Positions 25,090 through 32,981 of a DNA stretch of 64,000 nucleotides are shown piece after piece (position 1 is the stretch's first letter; every line of letters starts with the position of its first letter). A program made the translations under genes and the position numbers. The stretch covers positions 1 through 64,000 of the forward strand of contig CAYYTK010000008.1 in NCBI GenBank assembly GCA_964474695.1. The letters run 5' to 3'. The notes under the pieces were generated by a model. The model was not told the origin of the DNA. It did no database searches and saw only the letters and a program-made list of their open reading frames with translations. The DNA is from DAOUBP01 sp964474695 (GTDB taxonomy: Bacteria; Chloroflexota; Anaerolineae; CG2-30-64-16).

Positions 25090-25133
25090 TTGCGTGCAAC
25101 GCAATCATACCATCGCTGATCGATTTTCGCCAA
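25090..25133 (-). promoter_or_regulatory. sufR/suf operon promoter with operator dyad
   Basis: Minus-strand boxes are TTGGCG (25128-25133) and TATGAT (25104-25109), 18 bp apart, with start near 25097. A perfect dyad TTGCGT-GCA-ACGCAA (25090-25104) lies exactly over that start. It is not the CAAC-N6-GTTG site described for cyanobacterial SufR, so SufR binding is an inference from position. Confidence 0.6.
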
Positions 25134-25250
25134 ATTCATATGTGTAAAATATCAAAATCCTGAACACGACTCAGTATGCCATGCTCCGGTTCGACAAAAG
25201 GCGCGTGGGCGACGTAGAATAGGGATGGACTTATCGGGGAGGTGTGACCT

Positions 25251-25991
25251 ATGGATCTTCACGGCAAAGCTGCATTGATCACTGGCGGCGCAGTGCGCGT
25301 GGGCAAAGCGATCGCTTTGGCGCTGGCTGACGCCGGCGCGGATATCGCATTCAGCTACAACTCGTCGGCGGAGGCCGCAGTTGCGACTGCTGCGGAGATT
25401 ACGGCGCGAGGTCGGCAGGTTTTCTACGCCAGGACCGACGCGGGGGAGGTGGCCGAGGTGCAGGCATTTGTCGCGGCGGCGGCAGACCACCTTGGCCGGC
25501 TGGATGTGCTGGTGAACAGTGCGTCCTTGTGGCTGAGGACGCCGTTCGTTGAGTTGAACGAGGCGGACTGGGATCGTGTGCATAACATCATGGTCAAGGG
25601 CGCGGCGTTTTGCAGCCAGGCGGCCGCGCCCCATCTGGCAGCGCACGGCGACGGCGCTATCGTCAACATCATCGACCTGTCGGCCTGCGTGCCTTTTCCG
25701 AACTTCATGGCTCACTCGGCCGGTAAGGCGGCATTGCTCAACCTGACCTATAGCCTGGCGCTGGAGCTGGCGCCCGCCGTGCGGGTCAACGCCGTCGCGC
25801 CTGGTCCAGTATTGCCACCCCCCGGCTACACCGAGAAGCAGATGGCCGCGGCCGCACGGCGGACTCTGTTGGGCCGGTGGGGCCGCGCCGAGGATGTGGC
25901 GGGCGCCGTGCGGTATCTGGTTGAGGCGGATTACGTCACCGGCGCGGTGATCCACGTTGATGGCGGTGAACACCTGGGGGGGCGGCGGTAA
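25251..25991 (+). CDS. SDR family oxidoreductase, catalytic Tyr replaced by His
   Basis: The product has 246 residues and a classical short-chain dehydrogenase fold: TGGAVRVGKAIALAL cofactor motif (GxxxVGxA form, like pteridine reductases), NSAS (LVNSASLW) in place of NNAG, Ser in IIDLSA, and the active-site segment HSAGK where YxxxK is normal. The codon is CAC, one base from TAC. It may use another base or may not be a reductase. The ATG at 25251 follows GGGAGGTG. It is divergent from sufR and converges with the AEC gene with no gap. Likely NADP-linked; substrate unknown. Confidence 0.85.
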   Translation: MDLHGKAALITGGAVRVGKAIALALADAGADIAFSYNSSAEAAVATAAEITARGRQVFYARTDAGEVAEVQAFVAAAADHLGRLDVLVNSASLWLRTPFVELNEADWDRVHNIMVKGAAFCSQAAAPHLAAHGDGAIVNIIDLSACVPFPNFMAHSAGKAALLNLTYSLALELAPAVRVNAVAPGPVLPPPGYTEKQMAAAARRTLLGRWGRAEDVAGAVRYLVEADYVTGAVIHVDGGEHLGGRR

Positions 25992-26939
25992 TCATGTCAC
26001 GATCAGGCTGATGGCGAGTGATACTGCCGACAGTAGAGTGGTGAGGATGATGATGCTTGCCGCCAGTTTTTCATCGGATCCAAGCTGCTCGGACATGACA
26101 TAAGACGCGGCAGCGGTTGGTCCGGCCAGAAAGATCAGGGCAATGCGCAGTTCAACAGGCGTCAAGCCGAGCGCCGTTGCGATGAGGTAACCGGCAAGTG
26201 GAGAGATGCCAATCTTGAGCACGGTCGCATAGCTCGCCAGGCGCAGGTTGTGTTGCAGCGTGGTGAGTGTCAGGGACGCGCCGATGCCCAACAGCGCCAA
26301 CGGCGTGCTCATTTGGCCAACTGTGGATAAGGTGCGGCTCGCGATCGGGGGAAGCTGCCACGGAAGCAGCGCAAACAGCAGCCCGGCGACACATGCGAGC
26401 ACCAGTGGGTTGGTGGCTATTGCAAGCAGTATCTTGCGCATCTCCTGGCCGAACTGCGTCTGTGTGTCTTTGGGGCGGGCCGTCAGCAACACGACGACTG
26501 CGACCAGGTTATAGACCGGGGTGAGCATGCCGAGAGCGACCACTGCCAAAGCCCTCTGATCGGTTGCCACGGCGCCATCTGCACCCGTCAGCGCCAGCAG
26601 GATGACCGGCAGGCCCACATAGGCCAGGTTACTGCGGAATCCCCCCTGCACGAACGCACCGAGCGCGGTGCGCGGCACCCGCAGGACAGAAGCCAGCCCA
26701 TATCCCAGCACGACCGTGATCATCATGGCGCCGCAGAGCGTGAGAAACACGCGTAGCACCGCGTCTCCCTGGATCTGCGCTTCGGCAGTCTCGTAGAAGA
26801 GCATGGCAGGCAGGACGATCCAATAGAGCAGGCGGTTGGTGTCTCGGACGGTGGCGGGGTGCAAGAATCCGATGCGGCGCAGGTACGCGCCGAGTGCGAC
26901 GACTGCCAATAATGGGATCAGGGTGTTGAGCGCAACCAT
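25992..26939 (-). CDS. AEC family (auxin efflux carrier-like) transporter
   Basis: The product has 315 residues and about ten membrane helices in two inverted halves (LIPLLAVVALGAYLRRIGFL at the start; GIGASLTLTTLQHNLRLASY and PTAAASYVMSEQLGSDEKLA in the second half), matching the malonate/auxin carrier family. I chose ATG 26939, where the membrane protein begins; the longer open frame upstream is a shadow of the LysE gene. Bacterial AEC proteins export or take up organic anions and some amino acids. It lies 32 bp after the LysE gene on the same strand. Confidence 0.9.
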   Translation of the reverse strand: MVALNTLIPLLAVVALGAYLRRIGFLHPATVRDTNRLLYWIVLPAMLFYETAEAQIQGDAVLRVFLTLCGAMMITVVLGYGLASVLRVPRTALGAFVQGGFRSNLAYVGLPVILLALTGADGAVATDQRALAVVALGMLTPVYNLVAVVVLLTARPKDTQTQFGQEMRKILLAIATNPLVLACVAGLLFALLPWQLPPIASRTLSTVGQMSTPLALLGIGASLTLTTLQHNLRLASYATVLKIGISPLAGYLIATALGLTPVELRIALIFLAGPTAAASYVMSEQLGSDEKLAASIIILTTLLSAVSLAISLIVT

Positions 26940-26971
26940 ACGGGATAGTATCCATGAGCGCGGCTGGATCG

Positions 26972-27604
26972 TCAACTGGCGAGTAGCAGAACCAGCCCTT
27001 GCCATAACTGAATGGCGCCGAAGGCAGCCAAAGCCGCGACAGAGACCCCAAGCAGATCTCGGCTGATCCGCGCCCCCAAGCGTTGTGCCGTGCCAAAGAG
27101 GATGATCAGGCCGGCCAGGCAGGTGACCATGAGGCCATAGAAACCGGCCAGGAACGCCGCCGCATGGGTGGGTCCCGCGCGCCAACCCTCGATCAACACC
27201 GGGCCGGTCACCAGGCTCCAATAGAGGTAAGGTCCCGGCCCCAACATATTCATCAGCGCCGCGCGCAGCAGGCTGCGCTGGCCGCTGCGCGCCTGGGCTG
27301 CAGTCAGGGCTTCCGGGCGAAATCTGCGCCAGTTGAGGTACGCGCCGCGGGCCAGGTGAAAAATGAACGCGCCGCTCGCCAGGTGAAGCACGATTCGGAA
27401 GGAATCCGGCAAGCGGGTCAGCACCAGCAGCATCAGCGCGATGATCGGGCCGTCGCTGATGAGAGGAGCCAGTGCGGCGGAAAGGGTGCGCCGCCAGCCG
27501 TTCGCCAACGTCTGCGAGATCAGATAAGCCATGAAGGGGCCGGGCTGGACCGCGGCAGCCAGTCCGAAGCCGGCACCTTGGACAAGATAGCTGAGGAGCA
27601 GCAT
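26972..27604 (-). CDS. LysE/RhtB family exporter
   Basis: The product has 210 residues and six helices. The N-terminal motif GLAAAVQPGPFMAYLISQTLANGW is the LysE signature (GxxxxxxPGP). Members export amino acids such as lysine, threonine or cysteine. It lies 17 bp after the rhodanese lipoprotein gene and 32 bp before the AEC gene, so it may belong to the same transcript as the D-cysteine desulfhydrase-like gene. This neighbourhood hints at export of a sulfur-containing amino acid (inference). Confidence 0.88.
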   Translation of the reverse strand: MLLLSYLVQGAGFGLAAAVQPGPFMAYLISQTLANGWRRTLSAALAPLISDGPIIALMLLVLTRLPDSFRIVLHLASGAFIFHLARGAYLNWRRFRPEALTAAQARSGQRSLLRAALMNMLGPGPYLYWSLVTGPVLIEGWRAGPTHAAAFLAGFYGLMVTCLAGLIILFGTAQRLGARISRDLLGVSVAALAAFGAIQLWQGLVLLLAS

Positions 27605-27621
27605 CGTCAGGGCGCGGCCGA

Positions 27622-28041
27622 TTACTTCTGCACCGGGTAGCCTGCCTGCTGCCAGGCCACGATGCCGCCCAGCATGTTGTGGATATTGGTGTAACCCTGC
27701 TGCTGCAGGAAGCTGACAACCTGTTGGCTGCGGTTGCCGCTCCGACAGGTCACAATGACCGGTTTGTCTTTGGGGATCTCGGCCAGGCGGTTTGCCACCT
27801 GGTTCATCGGAATCAGGGTGACGCCGGGGATATGGCCGGCATCGTACTCAGCCTGCTCGCGCACGTCGATGATCAAAACGTCGTCGCGCCCCAGCAGGGC
27901 GTTGACGGTGGCAACATCGACGTTGGGGGGCAGATTGCGGATGTCAACAGCAGGCAGGTCGGTAGGTGTGGCCGTAGTGCGGCAGCCGGCCAGGACGATG
28001 ACCAGCAACAACAAAGCTCCTAGCAAAACGATGCGACTCAT
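27622..28041 (-). CDS. Rhodanese-domain lipoprotein
   Basis: The product has 139 residues: a signal peptide ending in the lipobox VLAGC (Cys19), then one rhodanese domain with the active-site loop VTCRSGNRSQ near 100-109. The ATG at 28041 follows GAGGGAG; the frame is open upstream to 28221 but that lies in the next gene. It would sit on the outer face of the membrane and handle sulfane sulfur there. It is followed closely by the LysE gene. Confidence 0.9.
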   Translation of the reverse strand: MSRIVLLGALLLLVIVLAGCRTTATPTDLPAVDIRNLPPNVDVATVNALLGRDDVLIIDVREQAEYDAGHIPGVTLIPMNQVANRLAEIPKDKPVIVTCRSGNRSQQVVSFLQQQGYTNIHNMLGGIVAWQQAGYPVQK

Positions 28042-28087
28042 AAACTCCCTCTCTGATTCAGCTTGAAGAGATCGAAAAATCCTGGTT

Positions 28088-29113
28088 TCAAACGAAATCC
28101 TGTGCGTAGGCGAACAGGGCCGGGCTGCCGCCGGTGTGCCAGAAGAGGATGTTCGCCGCGCCGGATCTGCCGGGGCTTTCAAGCCTGGCAGGGCTTGAGT
28201 GCAGGATATCCACCAGCCCACCGAACGCCCGCCCCGTGTAAACCGGGTCCAACAGGATGCCTTCGGTGTGAGCCATCAGCCTGATGGCCTCGCGCTCCAG
28301 GTCTCCCATGATGCCGTAGCCGCCGCCCAGGTAGCTGTCGTCGACCCGGACGTCGGCCGCCACGAAGGTGTGAGGCCGGCCCAGGTGCGCAGCGGTGCGC
28401 GTGGCCAGATCGGCAACATGCGCCTGCAAGTTGGCCGCCGCCTCGTCGATGCTGATGCCGAGGATCGGCACATCCCAGCCTAACTGCCACGCACCGACAA
28501 TGAGACCGGCCTGCGTGCCGCCGGAGCTGGACGCGACCACGATGGCGTCCAACTGGATGCCGCGCGCCCGGCTCTGTCCGTACAGTTCCTCCAGCGCCAA
28601 CACGTACCCCGTTGCTCCCACCGGGTCGGAACCGCCGTAGGTGATGAAGTAGGGGTGGCGCCCCGCGGCGCGCAGCTCATCCTCCAGTGCGTGCAGGCGC
28701 GGCAGCCGGTTCTCCCGCGTCGTCCAGTGAATCTCGGCCCCCAGCAGCTTGTCCAGCAGCAGGTTGCCGTTGGCTATCTCCGGTGGCTGGCCGCCCAGGA
28801 CTAACTGGCAACCCAGGCCGGCTTTTGCGGCGGCCGCCGCGGTCTGCCGGCAGTGGTTGGATTGAGTGGCGCCGGTGGTGATCAGGGTGTCGGCGCCTTG
28901 CGCCAACGCATCCGCCACCAGCAGCTCCAGCTTGCGCGTCTTGTTGCCACCGCCGGCCAGGCCCGTCTGGTCGTCGCGCTTGATCCAGAGCTGGAAGCTG
29001 GAGGCAGGAAGCTGGGCGCCGGCACTCAAAGCTTCGCTCAATCCGGGGAGCGGATGCAGTGGGGTAGGCAGGAACGCCAAGGGGAAGCGTTGCGTGCGAT
29101 CCGTGGTGGGCAT
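28088..29113 (-). CDS. D-cysteine desulfhydrase / ACC deaminase-like PLP enzyme
   Basis: The product has 341 residues and is fold-type II PLP-dependent. The cofactor Lys is in GGGNKTRKLE near 58, and the substrate-binding TTGATQSNHCRQTA near 80-93 matches the DcyD/ACC-deaminase family. D-cysteine desulfhydrase makes pyruvate, ammonia and sulfide; ACC deaminase and L-cysteate lyase are alternatives that need active-site comparison. A short segment near the C-terminus (SSPARLESPGRSG) is encoded by a small dyad, CAAGCC-TGGCAG-GGCTTG around 28181-28198. It heads the rhodanese-LysE-AEC run. Confidence 0.87.
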   Translation of the reverse strand: MPTTDRTQRFPLAFLPTPLHPLPGLSEALSAGAQLPASSFQLWIKRDDQTGLAGGGNKTRKLELLVADALAQGADTLITTGATQSNHCRQTAAAAAKAGLGCQLVLGGQPPEIANGNLLLDKLLGAEIHWTTRENRLPRLHALEDELRAAGRHPYFITYGGSDPVGATGYVLALEELYGQSRARGIQLDAIVVASSSGGTQAGLIVGAWQLGWDVPILGISIDEAAANLQAHVADLATRTAAHLGRPHTFVAADVRVDDSYLGGGYGIMGDLEREAIRLMAHTEGILLDPVYTGRAFGGLVDILHSSPARLESPGRSGAANILFWHTGGSPALFAYAQDFV

Positions 29114-29334
29114 GGTGCTCTCTTTCAGATAAACATGGAGGCGGCGGTCAGCATAGGGCGAATTCGCCTCTGCGCGGCCGCCGCCTCGGTGCTGTTTGCT
29201 GTTGATTTACCAGAGATTGCCCCTCTGGCCGGTCTTCGATCAGGCCGCTGCGGCCTGGTTGGCCTGCCCTGGCTCGGCCAAGAGCCAGCCAGGGCAGGCA
29301 GCACACGAACGCACTAACTCACGAACGCACTAAC
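29114..29334. other. 221-bp spacer with hairpins and a 16-mer repeat
   Basis: The spacer holds a perfect 17-nt palindrome, CAGGCCGCTGCGGCCTG (29241-29257), a 13-bp stem (29262-29299), and a 16-mer repeated twice (29304-29335). No gene is evident. Confidence 0.6.
29262..29299 (-). terminator. Hairpin after the 5'-nucleotidase gene
   Basis: GCCTGCCCTGGCT (29262-29274) pairs perfectly with AGCCAGGGCAGGC (29287-29299) around a 12-nt loop. It lies 36 bp after the stop of the minus-strand nucleotidase gene. There is no long T-run. Confidence 0.55.
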
Positions 29335-29335
29335 T
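29304..29335. repeat. Two tandem 16-mers (CACGAACGCACTAACT)
   Basis: Two perfect copies, 29304-29319 and 29320-29335, end on the last base of the nucleotidase stop codon. On the minus strand the unit reads AGTTAGTGCGTTCGTG, the same frame as the AGTTAGTGAGGCAGTG array at 48829-48924. Confidence 0.8.
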
Positions 29336-32300
29336 TACCACTGCGTCGGCGTCCACGTCATATCGACGTTCTGTGCATCCGCGTCCGGGATGTCTGCCGC
29401 GACGGTGGTCTGCTCCGGCATGACCCACTCCAGGCCCCAGGTGGCTTCCGGCTCGGCTGCGGCCACTGCTGCGCCGCCACCCTGGAAGACCAGGCGGCCT
29501 TCGATGGCCGGCGAGATCGGGCCGGTCTGATCCTTGATGTAGTCGATCACGGCATCGCGGACGTAGTACTGCGTGTCGGCCTCGATTTGGTCCAGCGGCC
29601 ACAGCGAGACGGTGCCATCTTTGAAGTTGCACGAGCCGGCCGCCAGGTAGTTCACGGTCGAGACCGAGTAGTACGTCGTCGCGTCGTTGAAGTCGATGGA
29701 CTGGCCGCCCACCACCAGCGACACCACGTTGTTGCCATCCGGCAGGTTCGGGTAGGTGTCGTTGTAGGTGATCACATTGCCCGCGTTGGTGTCCAGCATG
29801 CAGGTGGTGTAGTACGAATAGCCGCCGTAGCCGGGCACATACTTGTAGTAATAGTAGTTGCGGTACGCGCGCTCCAACACCGTCTTGAGCTGCGGGCCGT
29901 TCATGCTCATGACAAGCAGCGAGTTCTCGTACGGCATCAGGGTGAACATATCGCTCACCTTGAGGCTGTACGGCGCGTCTGGGGTGGCCCCTGCCGCGAC
30001 CTTGCGGTTGCTCATGGCGCCCGACAGGTGGAAGTCCACGGTGATGCCGTTCTTGGTCAGCACGTGCACCCCAGCGTCGGCCTGCAGGTTGGCGCCGTTG
30101 GTTTCCTCGGTGTACGCGTTCAGCGCATCGATCGGCACCGTGGTCTGGCCGATCACGGTGTTGTTGTAGGTATTGAACAGCGTCATATACGGATCGACGA
30201 CCGCCTTGACGGCCGGATCTTCAGGCGTGCTCATGGTCACGGCCTGGTAGCGACCCGCGCGGGAGACGACCCGCCACTGACCCGCCGGGCCGGGCAGCAG
30301 GCCGATCACGTTCTGGGTCAGGTAGTTGTTGTAGCGATAGGAGTGGTTGATCAGCACCGGGGTGCCGTCGGCCGAGCCGACGAAGGTCGGCAGATATTGA
30401 TAGTCGCCGGAGTAGAGGGTCTTCTTGCTCGGATCGGTGTGGCTGTGCCCGCCCAGGATCATGTCGATCCCGGTGGTTTGCGCAGCCAAAACGGTGTCGA
30501 CGTTGAGATCGACCTCAAGACTGCCGGGGACATCGGTGAAGCCGATGTGCGTCAACGCGATGACGATATCGTTCTGAGCCTGCAGCGTCGGCGCCAACTG
30601 TTTGGCTTTGGCGATGGGGTCGCTGAAGGTGAGCCCAGGGATGTTGCTGGGCAGCTCGTAGTTGGGGATGCGATGGTTGCCGATGCCCAGGACGGCCACG
30701 TCGATCGTCTTGTGGAACGACGGGGCAGGCAGGGTGATCGTGGTGTAGGGCTCGACCGGCACGGTGGCCAGTCCATACCTGCCATCATCCGCGATGTTGG
30801 CCTGCAGCACCGTTGCATCCGACTGCTGCAGGACACTGGTGAAGATATCTTTGCCGAAGTTGAACTCGTGGTTGCCCAGCGTCCACGCATCGTAGTCCAG
30901 GGCATTCATCACGGCCATCATCGGGTGGGTGGTCAGCTCGGCCGGCAGCGGGGTGCCGTCGGAACCGAAACCGGTGGGCGCGGTCTTGAAGTAGTTCATC
31001 ATCGCGTCGCCCTGGATCTGGTCGCCGGCGTTCAGCAGCAGCGTGCGCTCCGGGTTGTGCGCCCGCTCCTGCTGGATCAAAGTTGCAAGCTGGGTGTAGC
31101 CCACATATTGGCCCTTGGCCAGGTTGCCGTGCGAGTCGCTGTTGTGCAGGATCGTCACCGGCACGATGGGGCCGCCGGCCGCGGTGCCGTTGCGCCGGAT
31201 GCGGCCATCCTTCTTGGCGATGTACGGATGATCCATCGTGTAGTTCGCCGACACCCAGCGCTCGACGCCGTCCAGCATGTCGCCCCAGTACGTGATGTTC
31301 TTGACGTACTTGAAGGCGACGAAGCCGTCCTGGCCGGCGGGCGCCAGGAATTCGTTGGTGGCGATCCGGTACGTCTTGTTGACGTCCAGCGGCTCATAGT
31401 GACCAGTCGTCTTGTTCAGCACCTGGGCATTATAGGCGCCCCAGGCCCACGGCTGCGGGCCCGGTTTGCTGTCGGTGTAGTTGTAGAAGATGAAGCGGAT
31501 GCCAGACACCTGAATGGCGCCCTTGAACAGCGTGGCGCTCTGGTTCAGGAGTTCCAGGATCGCAGCGCCGGACATCTCGCCCACCGCCGTGGCGTTGCCG
31601 AACGGCAGCACATTGAACAACAGGCCGTGCGTCAGCGTGAAGGGCGCTACGCCGCCGGTGAGGATGTCCGCGCGCAGGCCGCCCGGGTTGTTGAACACCA
31701 TATCCACGTCGTTGTCGGGCGTGGCGTCGGTATTCAGGTCGTTGTAGATGGCATCGTTGATGAACGAGCCCATGGTGTTGTCGCCGTTGTAGTCACGGAC
31801 GAGATCACCGTTGGTGTAGCCGACCACGCGGTTGATTTCACCCTGGTACCAGGGATCGTTCGCCCAGGTGGCGACGCGCGCCTTGACGTTCGGGTCTTCC
31901 GCGCCCGAGGTCGAGACGACCAGGCGCTGCCAGGCGACGGTCACTTCATGGGTCGTCTTGTTGATCGTGATATCGGCGCGGCCGACCTTGCGGCCGGCGT
32001 AGTGCGCCTGGGCCACGGTGATGCCCTGGACGACAGTAGCCGCGGCCAGGTCGGTATGGCTGTGGCCGCCGATGATCAGCGCGGGCTTCTTGCCGGCCGT
32101 CGCCAGCTTCGTAGCCAAGGTCTTGTCGCCGTATACGGTGAAGCCGTAGCCGTAGCCTCCATCGTCGAAGCCCAGGTGGCTCAGCACGATCACGGCATCC
32201 ACACCCGCCGCCGTCATCGCATCGAAGTAATGCAGGATGGACTCGGTCGGCTCCTTGAAGCAGAGGCCTTCGGTGGCCGATGCAATGGTGATGTATGGCG

Positions 32301-32865
32301 TTTCCTGGGTGGTCACGCCGATGATGCCCAGGGTGGCCTGGTTGCCTGCCGCGCCCACCGTCAGGGTGGTCCAGGGCTGGATGTAGGCCGGTGGGGTCCA
32401 GCCGGCTGTGGCGCAGTTGCCGGTATCATTCACCACCAGGTTGGCGGCCACGAGGGGGAAGGAAGCCTCGGCGGCGCGCTGCTGCAGCACTGTCTGGCCC
32501 CAGTCGAACTCGTGATTGCCGACTGTCGCAGCCTGGGTGCCAATGAAGTTTAGCAGATCGATGGTGGGTTGACCCTTGAACAGGTTCGAGAGCAGAGACC
32601 CTTGCATCATGTCGCCAGCGTTGACCAGCGCAACGTTTTCGGCGCCTACAGACGAGCGCACGTTATTGATGACCGCGGCCATGCGGGCGATGCCGGGGTT
32701 GCTGCCCGCGAGTTCCAGGTTGCCGTGGAAGTCATTGTAGTGCAGCACGGTGACAGTCACTGTGTCCTCTGGTGCAGCGAGCGCGGGGCTGATCACCAGC
32801 GAAAGCAGCATGAAAGCGGCCAGCAGACTTCGAAACACTTTTTGTCGAGAAGCGACACGGAACAT
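29335..32865 (-). CDS. Secreted protein with two tandem 5'-nucleotidase/metallophosphatase modules
   Basis: The product has 1176 residues with a Sec signal (LLAAFMLLSLVISPALA). Module 1 (about 35-550): TVLHYNDFHGN, NAGDMMQGS, VGNHEFDWG, GGHSHTDL, then a 5'-nucleotidase C domain. Module 2 (about 580-1130) repeats this: ILHNSDSHGN, NAGDQIQGD, LGNHEFNFG, GGHSHTDP and another C domain. Each module has a full set of metal ligands, so both could hydrolyse nucleotides outside the cell. Single-module UshA-like enzymes are about 550 residues. ATG 32865 follows AGGAGG. No membrane or sortase anchor is visible. The role is probably phosphate or nucleoside scavenging. Confidence 0.92.
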   Translation of the reverse strand: MFRVASRQKVFRSLLAAFMLLSLVISPALAAPEDTVTVTVLHYNDFHGNLELAGSNPGIARMAAVINNVRSSVGAENVALVNAGDMMQGSLLSNLFKGQPTIDLLNFIGTQAATVGNHEFDWGQTVLQQRAAEASFPLVAANLVVNDTGNCATAGWTPPAYIQPWTTLTVGAAGNQATLGIIGVTTQETPYITIASATEGLCFKEPTESILHYFDAMTAAGVDAVIVLSHLGFDDGGYGYGFTVYGDKTLATKLATAGKKPALIIGGHSHTDLAAATVVQGITVAQAHYAGRKVGRADITINKTTHEVTVAWQRLVVSTSGAEDPNVKARVATWANDPWYQGEINRVVGYTNGDLVRDYNGDNTMGSFINDAIYNDLNTDATPDNDVDMVFNNPGGLRADILTGGVAPFTLTHGLLFNVLPFGNATAVGEMSGAAILELLNQSATLFKGAIQVSGIRFIFYNYTDSKPGPQPWAWGAYNAQVLNKTTGHYEPLDVNKTYRIATNEFLAPAGQDGFVAFKYVKNITYWGDMLDGVERWVSANYTMDHPYIAKKDGRIRRNGTAAGGPIVPVTILHNSDSHGNLAKGQYVGYTQLATLIQQERAHNPERTLLLNAGDQIQGDAMMNYFKTAPTGFGSDGTPLPAELTTHPMMAVMNALDYDAWTLGNHEFNFGKDIFTSVLQQSDATVLQANIADDGRYGLATVPVEPYTTITLPAPSFHKTIDVAVLGIGNHRIPNYELPSNIPGLTFSDPIAKAKQLAPTLQAQNDIVIALTHIGFTDVPGSLEVDLNVDTVLAAQTTGIDMILGGHSHTDPSKKTLYSGDYQYLPTFVGSADGTPVLINHSYRYNNYLTQNVIGLLPGPAGQWRVVSRAGRYQAVTMSTPEDPAVKAVVDPYMTLFNTYNNTVIGQTTVPIDALNAYTEETNGANLQADAGVHVLTKNGITVDFHLSGAMSNRKVAAGATPDAPYSLKVSDMFTLMPYENSLLVMSMNGPQLKTVLERAYRNYYYYKYVPGYGGYSYYTTCMLDTNAGNVITYNDTYPNLPDGNNVVSLVVGGQSIDFNDATTYYSVSTVNYLAAGSCNFKDGTVSLWPLDQIEADTQYYVRDAVIDYIKDQTGPISPAIEGRLVFQGGGAAVAAAEPEATWGLEWVMPEQTTVAADIPDADAQNVDMTWTPTQW

Positions 32866-32981
32866 TGTTTCCTCCTGTGAGATGGTGGGTAGAGAAAGGA
32901 TGCACGGAAGGTTAGCTTGACGGATAGGCGCCTCCTTGTCCTGCCAGGTGACGAGTTTCGGTGACTCGAGTGCTTCTGGGA

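Noticed and set aside
26940..27719. Long N-terminal extension of the AEC transporter
   Set aside because: It reads through the LysE gene in another frame, is Pro/Arg/Gly-rich, and the transporter has a normal start at 26939.
28181..28198. A fifth coding repeat insertion, in the D-cysteine desulfhydrase-like gene
   Set aside because: The dyad CAAGCC/GGCTTG is short and I found no second copy in the window, so chance is likely.
29587..32553. Open frame of 988 codons on the plus strand, opposite the nucleotidase gene
   Set aside because: It is rich in His, Arg, Gly and Val without any domain, and mirrors codon bias of the minus-strand gene, which has full motifs. It is a shadow frame.
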